From Chloroflexota bacterium (GTDB lineage: Bacteria > Chloroflexota > Limnocylindria > Limnocylindrales > CSP1-4), in contig JADGQK010000027.1 in NCBI GenBank assembly GCA_017881915.1, forward strand, positions 1-33,711: 33,711 nucleotides of DNA, given 5' to 3'. Both the position numbers and the translations under genes were made by a program. Under the pieces are notes generated by a model. That model was not told the origin of the DNA. It searched no databases and saw only the letters and a list, made by a program, of their open reading frames with translations. Positions 15,790-24,830 of the stretch are shown piece after piece. Each line of letters opens with the position of its first letter. The first letter of the stretch is position 1.

Positions 15790-18626
15790 GCGTCACCCGG
15801 GGAACCCGCAATGTTGTCGTGGAGATCGCCGCCCGGCGGGCGGCCGACCTGGCGGTCGAGCTCGATGGCGTGACGCTGGCCAGCCTGGAGCGCCGGGCCG
15901 CGGCCGCACCGCCAGCGCGCGACGTCGCAGGACGGCTCGCCGCGCCCGGCCTGGCCCTCATCGCGGAGGTCAAGCGCTCCTCGCCGTCGGCTGGTCGGAT
16001 CGTGGCCGCCTCGGACGATCCGGTTGCCCGGGCCCGTGCCTACGCGGCCGGCGGCGCGGCTGCGATCTCGGTCCTGTGTGAGCCGCACTGGTTCGGCGGC
16101 TCGGTCGACGACCTGCGTCGGGTCCGGTCCGCGGTGAGCGTGCCCGTGCTGGCCAAGGAGTTCGTGGTCGATCGGCGGCAGCTGCCGCTTCTGCGTGCTG
16201 CGGGCGCGGACCTGGTCCTCCTCCTGGCCAGCCTCCACCCTGCCGCCCGGCTGGCTCGCTTCGTGGACGACGCCCTCGCCCTGGGGCTCGAGCCCCTGGT
16301 CGAAGTCCACGATCCGCGCGAGCTCGACCGGGCGCTCGCCACCCGCGTCCGCCTGATCGGCTTGAACAACCGCGACCTGCGCACGCTCGACGTGGATCCC
16401 GAACGGGCGGTCCGGCTGCGCGAGCTCGTACCCGACGACCGCCTCGTCATTGCCGAGTCCGGCGTGCGCCGGCCCGAGACGATCTTGGGCTGGCGGGCGC
16501 TCGGCTTCGATGCCGCGCTCGTCGGTGAGGCGCTGATGCGGGCCGCCGACCCGGCTGCGGCGGCGGCCCGCTTCGCCGCCGCCGGTCGCCTGCCGGAGGA
16601 TCTCGCGGCCCAGGACCGCGTCCCGTTCGTGAAGATCTGCGGGATCACGGACGCGCCCGGGATCCTTGCCGCGCTCCACGCCGGGGTGGACGCGATCGGA
16701 CTCAACCTGGTCCCGGGCACGCCCCGCGCGCTGGAGCTGGGTGCGGCGGCCGAGCTGGCCAGGCTCGCCCGGAGCGGCGCCTCGTCGGCTCGCCCGCCCC
16801 GGATCGTGGCGGTCACGGCAGACGCCGGTCTCGAGCTGCTCGGGGCGATCGTGGCGGCGCTCGATCCCGACGTCATCCAGCTCGCCGGCGATGAGAGCCT
16901 CGACCTCGTCCGACGGCTCGATCGCCCAACCTGGAAGACCATCCGGCTGCCGAAGGAGGTTGCCGCCGACGACGTCGAGCTCGAAGCCACGTATGCGGTT
17001 GCACGGGCGCGGGCCTATCTCGACGCCGGGATTGAGCGGATCCTGCTCGACACCGCCGGTGGACCCCATCCGGGCGGCACCGGGACGCGCCCGGCGACCG
17101 GCCTCGCTGCCGCAGTCGCACGAGCCCTGCCGGTCGTGCTGGCCGGCGGCCTGGATCCGGCCAACGTCGGTGCAGCGGTTCGCGCGATCCCGGCGATCGG
17201 CGTCGACGTCGCCTCCGGCGTCGAGGCAGCCCGTGTCGCGGGAGAGCCCCCGCGCAAGGATCCGCTCCGGGTTGCCCTCTTCGCGAAGCGTGCTCGAGCC
17301 GCCCGCTGGGATCGACCCAACCTGCCCGCCCGGCCCACCCCGGTCTTCGCCGGGCTGCTCGAGGCCGACCGCGACGGTCGCTGGGGATGTAACCGCGAAT
17401 ACGGCGGCCGGTACGTTCCCGAAACGCTCATGGCCGCCCTCGAAGGACTCGAGCGGGCCTACTTCGAGCTGCGCCACGATCCGCGGTTCTGGGCCGAGTT
17501 CCGGGCGCTCCTGGTGACCTACTCGGGCCGGCCGACGCCGATCTACCGGGCCGATCGCCTGGCGGCGGCCACCCTGGCCGAAGCCAGTCGTCTGCTCGGT
17601 TCCGATGCCGCTCCTGGTCGAATCCCGGCCGTGCTGCGGGTCTACCTGAAGCGCGAGGATCTCGCCCACACGGGTGCCCACAAGATCAACAACGCCCTCG
17701 GCCAGGCACTCCTCACCCGGCGCCTTGGCAAGTCCCGGGTGATTGCCGAGACCGGGGCCGGCCAGCACGGCGTCGCCACGGCCACCGCCTGCGCCCTGCT
17801 CGACCTGCCCTGCGTCGTGTTCATGGGCGCCCAGGACATCGAGCGCCAGCAACCGAACGTCCTGAGAATGCGGGCGCTGGGCGCCGAGGTGCGGCCTGTG
17901 ACGTCCGGTTCGGCGACGCTCAAGGATGCCGTGAACGAGGCGATGCGCGACTGGGTCACGAATGTCGAGACGACCCACTACGTCCTCGGCTCGGCGATGG
18001 GCCCCCATCCGTATCCCACGATCGTGCGTGACCTGCAGCGGATCCTCGGCGATGAGTCCGCGGCCCAGTTGCGCGCCGTGGAAGGGCGCCTGCCGGACCT
18101 CGTCCTGGCCTGCGTCGGCGGTGGCTCGAACGCGATCGGGATTCTCGACCGGTTCATCGGCGAGCCCGCGGTACGACTGGCCGTGGCCGAGGCGGCCGGC
18201 GACGGGATCGCGACGGGCCGGCATGCCGCGGCGCTGGCGGGTGGCACGCCCGGGATCCTCCATGGCTCGCGCTCGCTCATGCTCCAGGACGCCGACGGCC
18301 AGGTCCTCGAGGCGCACTCGATCTCGGCCGGCCTCGACTACCCCGGGGTCGGGCCGCAGATCGCCGCCCTGCTGAGCGGCGGCCGACTGGAGCTCGCGGC
18401 GGCAACCGATGCCGAGGCACTGACCGCCATGCGCCACCTCGCCCGGCTCGAGGGGATCCTGCCGGCGCTCGAGACGGCCCACGCGTTCGCCGTGCTGGCG
18501 CGGCTGCTCGCTGGGGTCGAGGGCTCGGGCGTGCCCTATCCCGACGAGGCGGTCGTCCTCGTCGGCCTGTCGGGCCGAGGCGACAAGGACCTCGCGGCGC
18601 TCGAGCCTGGCGCAAGGCACGCATGA
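15786..18626 (+). CDS. trpCFB: Trifunctional TrpC-TrpF-TrpB fusion (indole-3-glycerol phosphate synthase, PRA isomerase, tryptophan synthase beta)
   Basis: One uninterrupted frame of 946 residues joins three enzymes. Residues about 1-275 are Trp[11 protein letters not shown] near 61, [27 protein letters not shown]. Residues about 278-500 are TrpF: FVKICGIT near 280, [31 protein letters not shown]. Residues about 505-946 are Trp[30 protein letters not shown] with the PLP lysine at 633, [30 protein letters not shown]. The order of domains differs from reaction order only in lacking TrpA. TrpC-TrpF fusions are well known; adding TrpB to the same chain is unusual. There is no stop or frameshift between the parts, and the linkers are short and charged. 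It overlaps trpD and trpA by four bases. Confidence 0.96.
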   Translation: MSVTRGTRNVVVEIAARRAADLAVELDGVTLASLERRAAAAPPARDVAGRLAAPGLALIAEVKRSSPSAGRIVAASDDPVARARAYAAGGAAAISVLCEPHWFGGSVDDLRRVRSAVSVPVLAKEFVVDRRQLPLLRAAGADLVLLLASLHPAARLARFVDDALALGLEPLVEVHDPRELDRALATRVRLIGLNNRDLRTLDVDPERAVRLRELVPDDRLVIAESGVRRPETILGWRALGFDAALVGEALMRAADPAAAAARFAAAGRLPEDLAAQDRVPFVKICGITDAPGILAALHAGVDAIGLNLVPGTPRALELGAAAELARLARSGASSARPPRIVAVTADAGLELLGAIVAALDPDVIQLAGDESLDLVRRLDRPTWKTIRLPKEVAADDVELEATYAVARARAYLDAGIERILLDTAGGPHPGGTGTRPATGLAAAVARALPVVLAGGLDPANVGAAVRAIPAIGVDVASGVEAARVAGEPPRKDPLRVALFAKRARAARWDRPNLPARPTPVFAGLLEADRDGRWGCNREYGGRYVPETLMAALEGLERAYFELRHDPRFWAEFRALLVTYSGRPTPIYRADRLAAATLAEASRLLGSDAAPGRIPAVLRVYLKREDLAHTGAHKINNALGQALLTRRLGKSRVIAETGAGQHGVATATACALLDLPCVVFMGAQDIERQQPNVLRMRALGAEVRPVTSGSATLKDAVNEAMRDWVTNVETTHYVLGSAMGPHPYPTIVRDLQRILGDESAAQLRAVEGRLPDLVLACVGGGSNAIGILDRFIGEPAVRLAVAEAAGDGIATGRHAAALAGGTPGILHGSRSLMLQDADGQVLEAHSISAGLDYPGVGPQIAALLSGGRLELAAATDAEALTAMRHLARLEGILPALETAHAFAVLARLLAGVEGSGVPYPDEAVVLVGLSGRGDKDLAALEPGARHA

Positions 18627-19459
18627 CGACGGGCGCGGGTACAAACGAGACCGCCGGCGCGCAACGGATCGCCGCGGCGTTTGGGCGGGCGGCAGGGGAG
18701 GGCCGGGTCGCCCTGATCCCGTACGTCGTCGCCGGCTACCCCGACCCCGAGACGAGCTTCTTGATTGCCATGGCCGCGGCCGACGCGGGCGCCGACCTCC
18801 TCGAGGTCGGGCTGCCCTACTCCGATCCCCTGGCGGACGGCGCGACCCTCCAGCGGGCCTCAGGGGTGGCCCTGGCGGCTGGCGCCACGTTCGCCGCCTC
18901 GATCGCCTTGCTCGAGCGGATCGCTGTGGCACGGCCGAACCTGCCGCTCGTGCCGATGGCCTACGCCAACCAGGTGATCGGCGGCGGCGACGGCGGCGCG
19001 ACCGCCCGGGATCTGGCTGCCGCGGGCGCATCGGGCGTCATCGTGGCCGACCTCACCCCGGACGAGGGCGCGCCGTTCGAGGCCGTCGCCCGCGACGCGG
19101 GCCTGGCCGTGGTCTATCTCGTCGCGCCGACGACAGAGCCGGCCCGCCGGGCCCGGGTGGCGGCCCGCTCCGGCGGCTTCCTCTACTGCGTCTCGCTCGT
19201 CGGCGTGACCGGCGCCCGAACGAGCTTGCCGGCGTCCGTCGGCAAGCTCGTTCACGAGGTGAAGGCGGTCTCGTCGGTGCCCGTGGCGGTCGGTTTCGGA
19301 GTGAGCCGGCCGGCCCAGGTCCGGGCGATCGCGAGGGCGGGTGCCGACGGCGTGATCGTCGCCTCGGCCCTGGTCGACGCTCTCGGTCGGAACGGCGCGG
19401 ACGTGGACGCGTTGGGACGCCTGGTGAGCGAGCTCCGGGCGGCGACGGCGAGGCCATGA
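18623..19459 (+). CDS. trpA: Tryptophan synthase alpha subunit
   Basis: A 278-residue TIM-barrel enzyme that cleaves indole-3-glycerol phosphate to indole, which tunnels to TrpB. Family motifs are [15 protein letters not shown] near 30, [22 protein letters not shown] with the catalytic Glu and Asp near 60-71, [36 protein letters not shown] and [15 protein letters not shown]. Its partner TrpB is the C-terminal part of the upstream fusion, so the alpha-beta complex here would include TrpC and TrpF domains. Both ends overlap neighbours by four bases. Confidence 0.97.
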   Translation: MTTGAGTNETAGAQRIAAAFGRAAGEGRVALIPYVVAGYPDPETSFLIAMAAADAGADLLEVGLPYSDPLADGATLQRASGVALAAGATFAASIALLERIAVARPNLPLVPMAYANQVIGGGDGGATARDLAAAGASGVIVADLTPDEGAPFEAVARDAGLAVVYLVAPTTEPARRARVAARSGGFLYCVSLVGVTGARTSLPASVGKLVHEVKAVSSVPVAVGFGVSRPAQVRAIARAGADGVIVASALVDALGRNGADVDALGRLVSELRAATARP

Positions 19460-20136
19460 CCACAGAACGGATCGCCACAGCCCAGGAAGTCGGCAAGACC
19501 CGGGCGTTCGCCTGGGCGGTCGACTGGCCCGGCTGGTGCCGTGGTGCGAAGGATCGGCTCCTCCTGCCGGTCGCGCTGGCTGGCGCCGCGCCACGCTACG
19601 CCGTGGTCGCTGCCGAGGCCGGCCTCGTCTTCCTTGCCGCTCCCGGCGCACTGGCGCCCGGAGATTTCGAGTTGGTGGAGACCGTCGAGGGCTCGGCCGG
19701 GACCGACTTCGGCGTCCCGTACACGATCACCGACCTCGACCGACGGCCCGTCTCGGCCGATGACGCCGACCGGCTGGCCCGCCTGGTCCAGGCGGCCTGG
19801 GTCGTCCTCGATCGGGTCGTCGGCGCTGCGCCGGCCGAGCTGCGCAAGGGCCCGCGCGGGGGCGGCCGCGATCGCGCCGGGATCGTGGCCCACTGCGTCT
19901 CGTCCGACTCGGCCTACGCCGGCCAGGTCGGCATCCGCCTGAAGGAGCCGGGACCGACAGACCGGCCGGCGGTCGCGGCTGGCCGGGCGGCGATCCTCGA
20001 GGTCCTCCGCCAGCCGTCCGATGGCTCGCCCCTGGCCGGCCGCAAATGGCCCGTCCGCTACGCCGCCCGCCGGATCGCCTGGCACGCCCTCGACCACGCC
20101 TGGGAGATCGAGGACAAGTCCGCGCCGGCCGGCTGA
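19456..20136 (+). CDS. DinB-like (YfiT/DinB four-helix) protein in the trp operon
   Basis: A 226-residue protein. The C-terminal part resembles DinB-superfamily four-helix bundles: a helix containing VAHCVSSDSAYAGQVG, and a final helix AWHALDHAWEIEDK whose H-x3-H pair, with the earlier His, would form the usual three-His metal site. The N-terminal 100 residues are a beta-rich part that I do not recognise. The start overlaps the trpA stop (ATGA), so it is translated with the operon. DinB-like proteins are often thiol transferases or metal proteins of unknown role. A link to tryptophan synthesis is suggested only by position. Confidence 0.75.
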   Translation: MTTERIATAQEVGKTRAFAWAVDWPGWCRGAKDRLLLPVALAGAAPRYAVVAAEAGLVFLAAPGALAPGDFELVETVEGSAGTDFGVPYTITDLDRRPVSADDADRLARLVQAAWVVLDRVVGAAPAELRKGPRGGGRDRAGIVAHCVSSDSAYAGQVGIRLKEPGPTDRPAVAAGRAAILEVLRQPSDGSPLAGRKWPVRYAARRIAWHALDHAWEIEDKSAPAG

Positions 20137-20156
20137 GCCCTGTACATCGTGGCCGA

Positions 20157-20474
20157 CTAGTCGGACGAGCGGTCGCGCTCCTCGAGGGCCCGCGTGGCGG
20201 CAATCAGGCGGCGATAGATCGCCAGCAGGTCCGCCTGGGCGAGCGGTCCGAGGTTGGCCAGGGCGACCCGCAGGAGCACCTCGCGCTCACGTTCGAGGTC
20301 GCGCACGGAACGCCGGCCGGCGTTCTTCTTGGTTCGCCCCACGTCGCGGCCGAGCTCGGCCCGCTCATTCAGCAGCGCGACGATCCGGCGGTCGAGCGTA
20401 TCGATGCGATGGCGGAGCCTGACCAGCTCCGGCGTTTCGGCCTCGGATGGCGGACCCGCGCGCCCTCGGCTCAT
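20157..20474 (-). CDS. Chorismate mutase, AroQ-alpha fold
   Basis: A 105-residue helical enzyme that rearranges chorismate to prephenate for Phe and Tyr. The first helix LVRLRHRIDTLDRRIVALLNERAELGRDVGRTKK (about 17-50) has the classic ID-x-LD-x-x-IV-x-LL-x-x-R pattern, with catalytic Arg and Lys residues. ERERE and YRRLIAA fit the later helices. A short N-terminal extension of 15 residues is non-conserved. It is last in the minus-strand aro operon, overlapping aroQ by four bases (ATGA), and converges on the trp operon with only 20 bases between their stops. No terminator hairpin is visible between them. Prephenate dehydratase and dehydrogenase are not in the window. Confidence 0.9.
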   Translation of the reverse strand: MSRGRAGPPSEAETPELVRLRHRIDTLDRRIVALLNERAELGRDVGRTKKNAGRRSVRDLEREREVLLRVALANLGPLAQADLLAIYRRLIAATRALEERDRSSD

Positions 20475-20917
20475 CGGTGCAGCTCGCCGGCCGCGACTCG
20501 CCGGGCGATCGATTCCAACGCAAGCGAATAGCCGGCCACGCCCCTGCCCACGATCGACTCGAGGGCCACGTCTTGCAGGAAGTTGACCGAGCGGAACGGC
20601 TCGCGAGTCGCCGGGTCGGAGAGGTGGACCTCGATGAACGGGCGGTCCACGGCCAGTAGCGCGTCACGCAGGCTCACGCTCGTGTGGGTCAGGCCTCCGG
20701 CGTTGATGATCGCCACGTCGAAGTCCTGGTGCTGCAGCCGGTCGATCAGGGCCCCTTCGTGGTTCGACTGGAAGAAATCGACGGCCAGGCCCAGCTCGAC
20801 CGCCCGGGCGGCGATCCCGGCGTGGATCTCGTCGAGCGTCGCCCGGCCATAGATCCCGGGCTCGCGTGTGCCGAGCAGGTTCAGGTTGGGGCCCTGCAGG
20901 ACGAGGACGAGGGTCAT
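20471..20917 (-). CDS. aroQ: 3-dehydroquinate dehydratase, type II
   Basis: A 148-residue dodecamer-forming enzyme of the shikimate pathway that converts 3-dehydroquinate to 3-dehydroshikimate. Motifs are LQGPNLNLLGTREPGIYG (catalytic Tyr at 23), FFQSNHEGALID, NAGGLTHTSVSLRDAL, and EVHLSDPATREPFR with the catalytic His. The length is exactly that of the family. It overlaps aroKB upstream and the mutase downstream by four bases each. Confidence 0.97.
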   Translation of the reverse strand: MTLVLVLQGPNLNLLGTREPGIYGRATLDEIHAGIAARAVELGLAVDFFQSNHEGALIDRLQHQDFDVAIINAGGLTHTSVSLRDALLAVDRPFIEVHLSDPATREPFRSVNFLQDVALESIVGRGVAGYSLALESIARRVAAGELHR

Positions 20918-22605
20918 TGGCGTGCCTCCAGCAGCTCATCCATGACGCGCTCGATCAGCTCCTCCGGCACGTCGGTTCGAACCACGACGAACTCGGCTGT
21001 GGGCAAAACCCAGCGCAGCCGTCCGCCGGAATGCTTCTTGTCGGCGCCCAGCGCCTGGAGGATGGCCACCCGATCGAGGCCCAGCTCGTGCAACCCGCCG
21101 GCCGGGGCCAGCCCGAGCGTGGTCAGCAAGTGCTCGATCCGATCGGCCCGATCGACCGGGGTGACGCCGAGCGCAACGCCGATCCGGCAAGCCGCCCGCA
21201 GGCCGTGGGCCACCGCCTCGCCATGGAGGAGCGCGTCGCCGTAGCCGGCGGCGGCCTCGAAGCCGTGGCCGAGCGAATGGCCCAGGTTGAGCGCCAGACG
21301 CCCGGCCTGGATCCGGGCGGTCGCCACCTCGTCCGTCGACGCGCCGGACCGGCTCGCCGACTCACGCTCGTCGGCCAGGACGACCTCGACCTTGGCCCAG
21401 ACGCAGCGCTCGACGAGCTCGGCGACCGCGCCGTGAGCGATGACCGCCGGATCGGCCCGTACGATCCCGCCCCCGTCGCGTTCCAGCAGGTCGAAGAGGG
21501 CGTCGTCGCCGAGGGCGGCCATCTTGACCGCCTCGCCCAGCGCCGAACGTCGCTGGCGCTCGGGCAGCCCCGCGACGAGCGTGACATCGATCAGGATCGC
21601 GGCCGGCTGGTGGAAGGCTCCGACGAGGTTCTTGCCCTCGGCCAGGTCAACCGCGGTCTTGCCCCCGATCGAGCTGTCGATCTCGGCCACGAGGGTGGTT
21701 GGGACATGGATCAGGGGCACGCCGCGCAGCCAGATCGCAGCCAGGAAGCCGGCCGCATCACCGAGTGCTCCGCCGCCCAGCGCGATCAGTGGCTCGGTCC
21801 GTTCGACCCGCAGCCGGGCCAGCTCACCGGCGGCCATCTCGATCACGCTCAACTGCTTGGCCGCTTCACCCACCGGCAGGAGGATTCGCTCGACCGGGAT
21901 ACCCGCGTCGAGGAGCCCGGCGGCCAGCGTCTCACCCACGGCGGCCCACGCGCCCGGCTCCGACACGATGATCGCCCGGGGCGCCCCGAGCTCGGCCAGG
22001 ACCTGGACCAGGGCCCCGGTCGCAAAGGACTCGCCGATCCGGATCCGGCCGAGACGGGTATCGGCGGCGAGGAGGGTCGTCCCGACCGGCGCTGCTCCCT
22101 TGAGGAAGGCATCGATCCGGTCGAGCGCCGCGCTCACCTGCGACCGCCCGTTCAGGCGCAGGGCCGGCGCGTAGAACCGTTCACGGCTGGCGGCGAGCTC
22201 GCGGATCGCGCCGAGGGGATCGCGGCCCTGGAGCAGCGGCCGCGGATGAGGTGAGTTGCGGAGGCGCTGGGCAAGGACCTCGGGCGGCCCATTGAGCCAG
22301 ACCGCCCGCCGGCCGCGGTACAGGGCCCAGCGGTTGGCCGGATCAACGATGGTGCCGCCACCGGTGGCGATGACCCGGCGGAGCTCGGGTGCCGGATCGG
22401 GTCGGCCCAGGGCGGCGACCGCCGCCCGCTCGCGCGACCGGAAGCCCGCTTCGCCTTCCCCTTCGAAGAGCTGGGCGATCGTCAGGCCGGCCGCCTCTTC
22501 GACCGTCGCGTCGAGGTCGATGAACCGGGCACCATGGCGGGCAGCGATTCGGCGCCCGATCGCGGTCTTGCCGCTACCGGGCAGGCCGACCAGGACAAGG
22601 TCCAT
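20914..22605 (-). CDS. aroKB: Bifunctional shikimate kinase / 3-dehydroquinate synthase
   Basis: A 563-residue fusion. Residues about 1-170 are shikimate kinase: P-loop GLPGSGKT at 7-14, FIDLDATVEE, FRSRERAAV, IATGGGTIVD. Residues about 185-560 are 3-dehydroquinate synthase: ALGGGALGDAAGFLAAIWLRG, VPTTLVAEIDSSIGGKTAVD, GKNLVGAFHQP, LGEAVK with a zinc-ligand Glu, then LNLGHSLGHGFEA and HGEAVAHGL with the zinc-ligand His residues. It carries out steps 2 and 5 of the shikimate pathway. Kinase-synthase fusions are known in some bacteria. It starts eight bases after the aroC stop and overlaps aroQ by four bases. Confidence 0.96.
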   Translation of the reverse strand: MDLVLVGLPGSGKTAIGRRIAARHGARFIDLDATVEEAAGLTIAQLFEGEGEAGFRSRERAAVAALGRPDPAPELRRVIATGGGTIVDPANRWALYRGRRAVWLNGPPEVLAQRLRNSPHPRPLLQGRDPLGAIRELAASRERFYAPALRLNGRSQVSAALDRIDAFLKGAAPVGTTLLAADTRLGRIRIGESFATGALVQVLAELGAPRAIIVSEPGAWAAVGETLAAGLLDAGIPVERILLPVGEAAKQLSVIEMAAGELARLRVERTEPLIALGGGALGDAAGFLAAIWLRGVPLIHVPTTLVAEIDSSIGGKTAVDLAEGKNLVGAFHQPAAILIDVTLVAGLPERQRRSALGEAVKMAALGDDALFDLLERDGGGIVRADPAVIAHGAVAELVERCVWAKVEVVLADERESASRSGASTDEVATARIQAGRLALNLGHSLGHGFEAAAGYGDALLHGEAVAHGLRAACRIGVALGVTPVDRADRIEHLLTTLGLAPAGGLHELGLDRVAILQALGADKKHSGGRLRWVLPTAEFVVVRTDVPEELIERVMDELLEARQ

Positions 22606-22613
22606 CGGCGGGC

Positions 22614-23945
22614 CTAGTCGTCGCCGCCGGAGCCGGCTTCGCCCCCGGAGGCAGCCTCGCTTCCGGACGCTGCCTCCCCAGCTGAGGTCGGCGCAGGGGT
22701 CCCGGCCCGGCGTTGACCGCCAGCCAGGGGCGGCTCGGGCGAACGCGAGATCCGGGCGCGGTACGAGTCGAAGTTCGCGCGCGTCTCGGCCAGCGAGTCG
22801 CCGCCGAACTTGTCCAGGAAGAAATCGGCCAGGGTCAGCATCACCATGGCCTCACCGACTACGCCGGCCGCGGGCACGACGCTGATGTCGCTGCGCTCGT
22901 AGTGCGCCTGGTCGACCGCCTCGCCGGTGATCAGGTCGGCCGAGGGCAGCGGCCGGGCGAGGGTCGAGATCGGCTTGACCGCTGCACGCACGACGAGGGG
23001 CTCGCCGTTGGTCACGCCCCCGGTCAGGCCGCCGGCGTTGTTCGAGCGGTGGATCCAGCGGCCGCCCTCGCCCCGGCCCGCGATCACGTCGTGGACGGTC
23101 GAGCCAAACCGGCGGGTCTGCTCGAAGCCGAGCCCGAACTCGACGCCCTTGACGATGTTGATGCTCATCACGGCCGCGGCCAGGGCGGCATCGAGCCGGC
23201 GATCCCAGTGGACGTAGCTGCCGAGCCCGATCGGCAGTCCGTGGGCAACGACCTCGAAGACCCCGCCGACCGAATCCCCGTTCGAGCGCGCCTCGTCGAT
23301 CCGGGCGATCATCCGGGCCTCGGCGTCTGGGTCGGGGCAGCGCAGGGGCGACGCATCGGCCTCGTCCCGCGAGCGGCTCGCATTGGCCGGGTCCACGGCC
23401 ACCCCGCCGACCTCGGCGCTGAACGACCAGACCTCGATCCCGAACTCGACCAGGAATGCTCGGGCAACGCCCCCGGCGGCAACCCGCGCGGCCGTCTCGC
23501 GAGCCGAGGCTCGTTCGAGCACGTCGCGCACGTCGTTGAAGTCGTATTTGAGAGCGCCGGCAAGGTCGGCGTGGCCGGGGCGCAGCCGGGTGACCGGCGT
23601 CGCCCGCTTGTTGCCGTCCGCGGCCAGGCGGGCCAGCTCGTCCGCGTCGGTCTTGGTCAGCGGCTCGACCTGCATCACCCGCGTCCAGTTCTCCCAGTCG
23701 CGGTTGCGCACGAGGAGCAGGATCGGCGAGCCGAGGGTCCGGCCGTGGCGGACGCCAGCCAGGATCTCGGCGCGATCCTGCTCGATCGCCTGCCGGGCGC
23801 CACGGCCATAGCCGCGCTGGCGGCGGCCGAGGTCGACCGCGATCGCGTCGGCGGTCAGGATCAGCCCGGCCGGCACGCCCTCGACGGTGACCCCGAGTGC
23901 CGGTCCATGCGACTCACCGGCCGTCAGGAACCGGAACCGGCCCAT
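22614..23945 (-). CDS. aroC: Chorismate synthase with low-complexity C-terminal tail
   Basis: A 443-residue FMN-dependent lyase that makes chorismate from EPSP. The family signatures are [23 protein letters not shown] at the N-terminus, [91 protein letters not shown] and the late [22 protein letters not shown]. The conserved enzyme ends near residue 400. The last 40 or so residues are an Ala/Gly/Ser/Glu-rich tail with repeated ASG-GEA units and an acidic end, not part of the family and probably disordered. It starts directly after the aroE stop. Confidence 0.97.
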   Translation of the reverse strand: MGRFRFLTAGESHGPALGVTVEGVPAGLILTADAIAVDLGRRQRGYGRGARQAIEQDRAEILAGVRHGRTLGSPILLLVRNRDWENWTRVMQVEPLTKTDADELARLAADGNKRATPVTRLRPGHADLAGALKYDFNDVRDVLERASARETAARVAAGGVARAFLVEFGIEVWSFSAEVGGVAVDPANASRSRDEADASPLRCPDPDAEARMIARIDEARSNGDSVGGVFEVVAHGLPIGLGSYVHWDRRLDAALAAAVMSINIVKGVEFGLGFEQTRRFGSTVHDVIAGRGEGGRWIHRSNNAGGLTGGVTNGEPLVVRAAVKPISTLARPLPSADLITGEAVDQAHYERSDISVVPAAGVVGEAMVMLTLADFFLDKFGGDSLAETRANFDSYRARISRSPEPPLAGGQRRAGTPAPTSAGEAASGSEAASGGEAGSGGDD

Positions 23946-24830
23946 CTAGACGTCCGCGACGGCGCCGGTTGGCTCGCCCTCGGCCGATTCGATCCCCTCG
24001 GCCCGGGCGGCCGTGAGCGCGTGCTCCATCACCTCGAGCGGGGCCGGTTGCCCCGTCCACAGGTTGAAGGCGGCGGCACCCTGGTGGAGCAGCATCGTGG
24101 CGCCGTCGGTCACGGTGCAGCCATTCGCCGCCGCGTCGCGCAGGAGGCGGGTCCGGCGATAGATCAGGTCGAGGACGAGCAGGTCGGCGGGGATGATCTC
24201 GCCCGGGATCGGCGACTCGTCACCGTGGAGGCCGATCGAGGTGGCATTGACCAGGATCCGGGTCTTGGCCAGCTCCGCCTCGATGATCGACTCGTGCCAG
24301 GGCATCGCCTTGAGCTCCATGTGGGCGGCGCTCTTGCCGAAGAACTTGACCAGGCTCTCGGCCCGGTGCAGATGCCGGTTGAACACGATGATCCGCAGGA
24401 AGCCAGCCGTGATCAGGCCGTGGATCACCGCCCGGCTGCCCCCTCCGGCACCGAAGACGACCCCCTGGCGGGGCATCTTCTGGCGTCCGACGAGCTTGTC
24501 GAGGGCCTGCTTGAAGCCGGGCACATCGGTGTTGTGGCCGACCAGGCGTTTGCCTTCGCGGGTGATTGTGTTGACCGCCCCGGTCGCATGGGCGTCCTCG
24601 GTCAGCCGATCGCACAACGCGACAACCCGCTCCTTGTGGGGGATCGTGACGTTGGCCCCGAGGAACGCGTCGGAGCGCAGCTCCGCCACCGCGTCGGCCA
24701 GGCCGATCGGCGGTCGATCCCACATCTCGTAGCGGGCATCGATCCCGAGCGAGTCGAACGCAGCCTGTTGCATCGCGCCGGACAGCGAATGGCTGACCGG
24801 GTGACCGATGAGGACGACGCGCTTCGTCAT
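23946..24830 (-). CDS. aroE: Shikimate dehydrogenase
   Basis: A 294-residue NADP-dependent enzyme that reduces 3-dehydroshikimate. Motifs are GHPVSHSLSGAMQQAAF (shikimate-binding Ser residues), ANVTIPHKERV with the catalytic Lys, GAVNTI, LVGHNTDVPGF with the catalytic Asp, the nucleotide loop FGAGGGSRAVIHGL, VNATSIGL and HQGAAAFNLWTG. The ATG at 24830 overlaps the aroA stop (ATGA), which settles the start; the frame stays open further upstream only because of GC bias. A short C-terminal extension rich in Glu/Ala is extra. It abuts aroC without a gap. Confidence 0.97.
   Translation of the reverse strand: MTKRVVLIGHPVSHSLSGAMQQAAFDSLGIDARYEMWDRPPIGLADAVAELRSDAFLGANVTIPHKERVVALCDRLTEDAHATGAVNTITREGKRLVGHNTDVPGFKQALDKLVGRQKMPRQGVVFGAGGGSRAVIHGLITAGFLRIIVFNRHLHRAESLVKFFGKSAAHMELKAMPWHESIIEAELAKTRILVNATSIGLHGDESPIPGEIIPADLLVLDLIYRRTRLLRDAAANGCTVTDGATMLLHQGAAAFNLWTGQPAPLEVMEHALTAARAEGIESAEGEPTGAVADV

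Noticed and set aside
15141-19031. A 1296-codon open frame on the minus strand across the trp operon
   Set aside because: It is fully antisense to trpD, trpCFB and trpA, which have clear motifs. Its translation is Arg/Gly/Asp-rich with no domain, a typical shadow of GC-rich codon usage.
20866-22254. A 462-codon plus-strand frame over aroKB
   Set aside because: It is antisense to the shikimate kinase/dehydroquinate synthase fusion and has no recognisable sequence feature.
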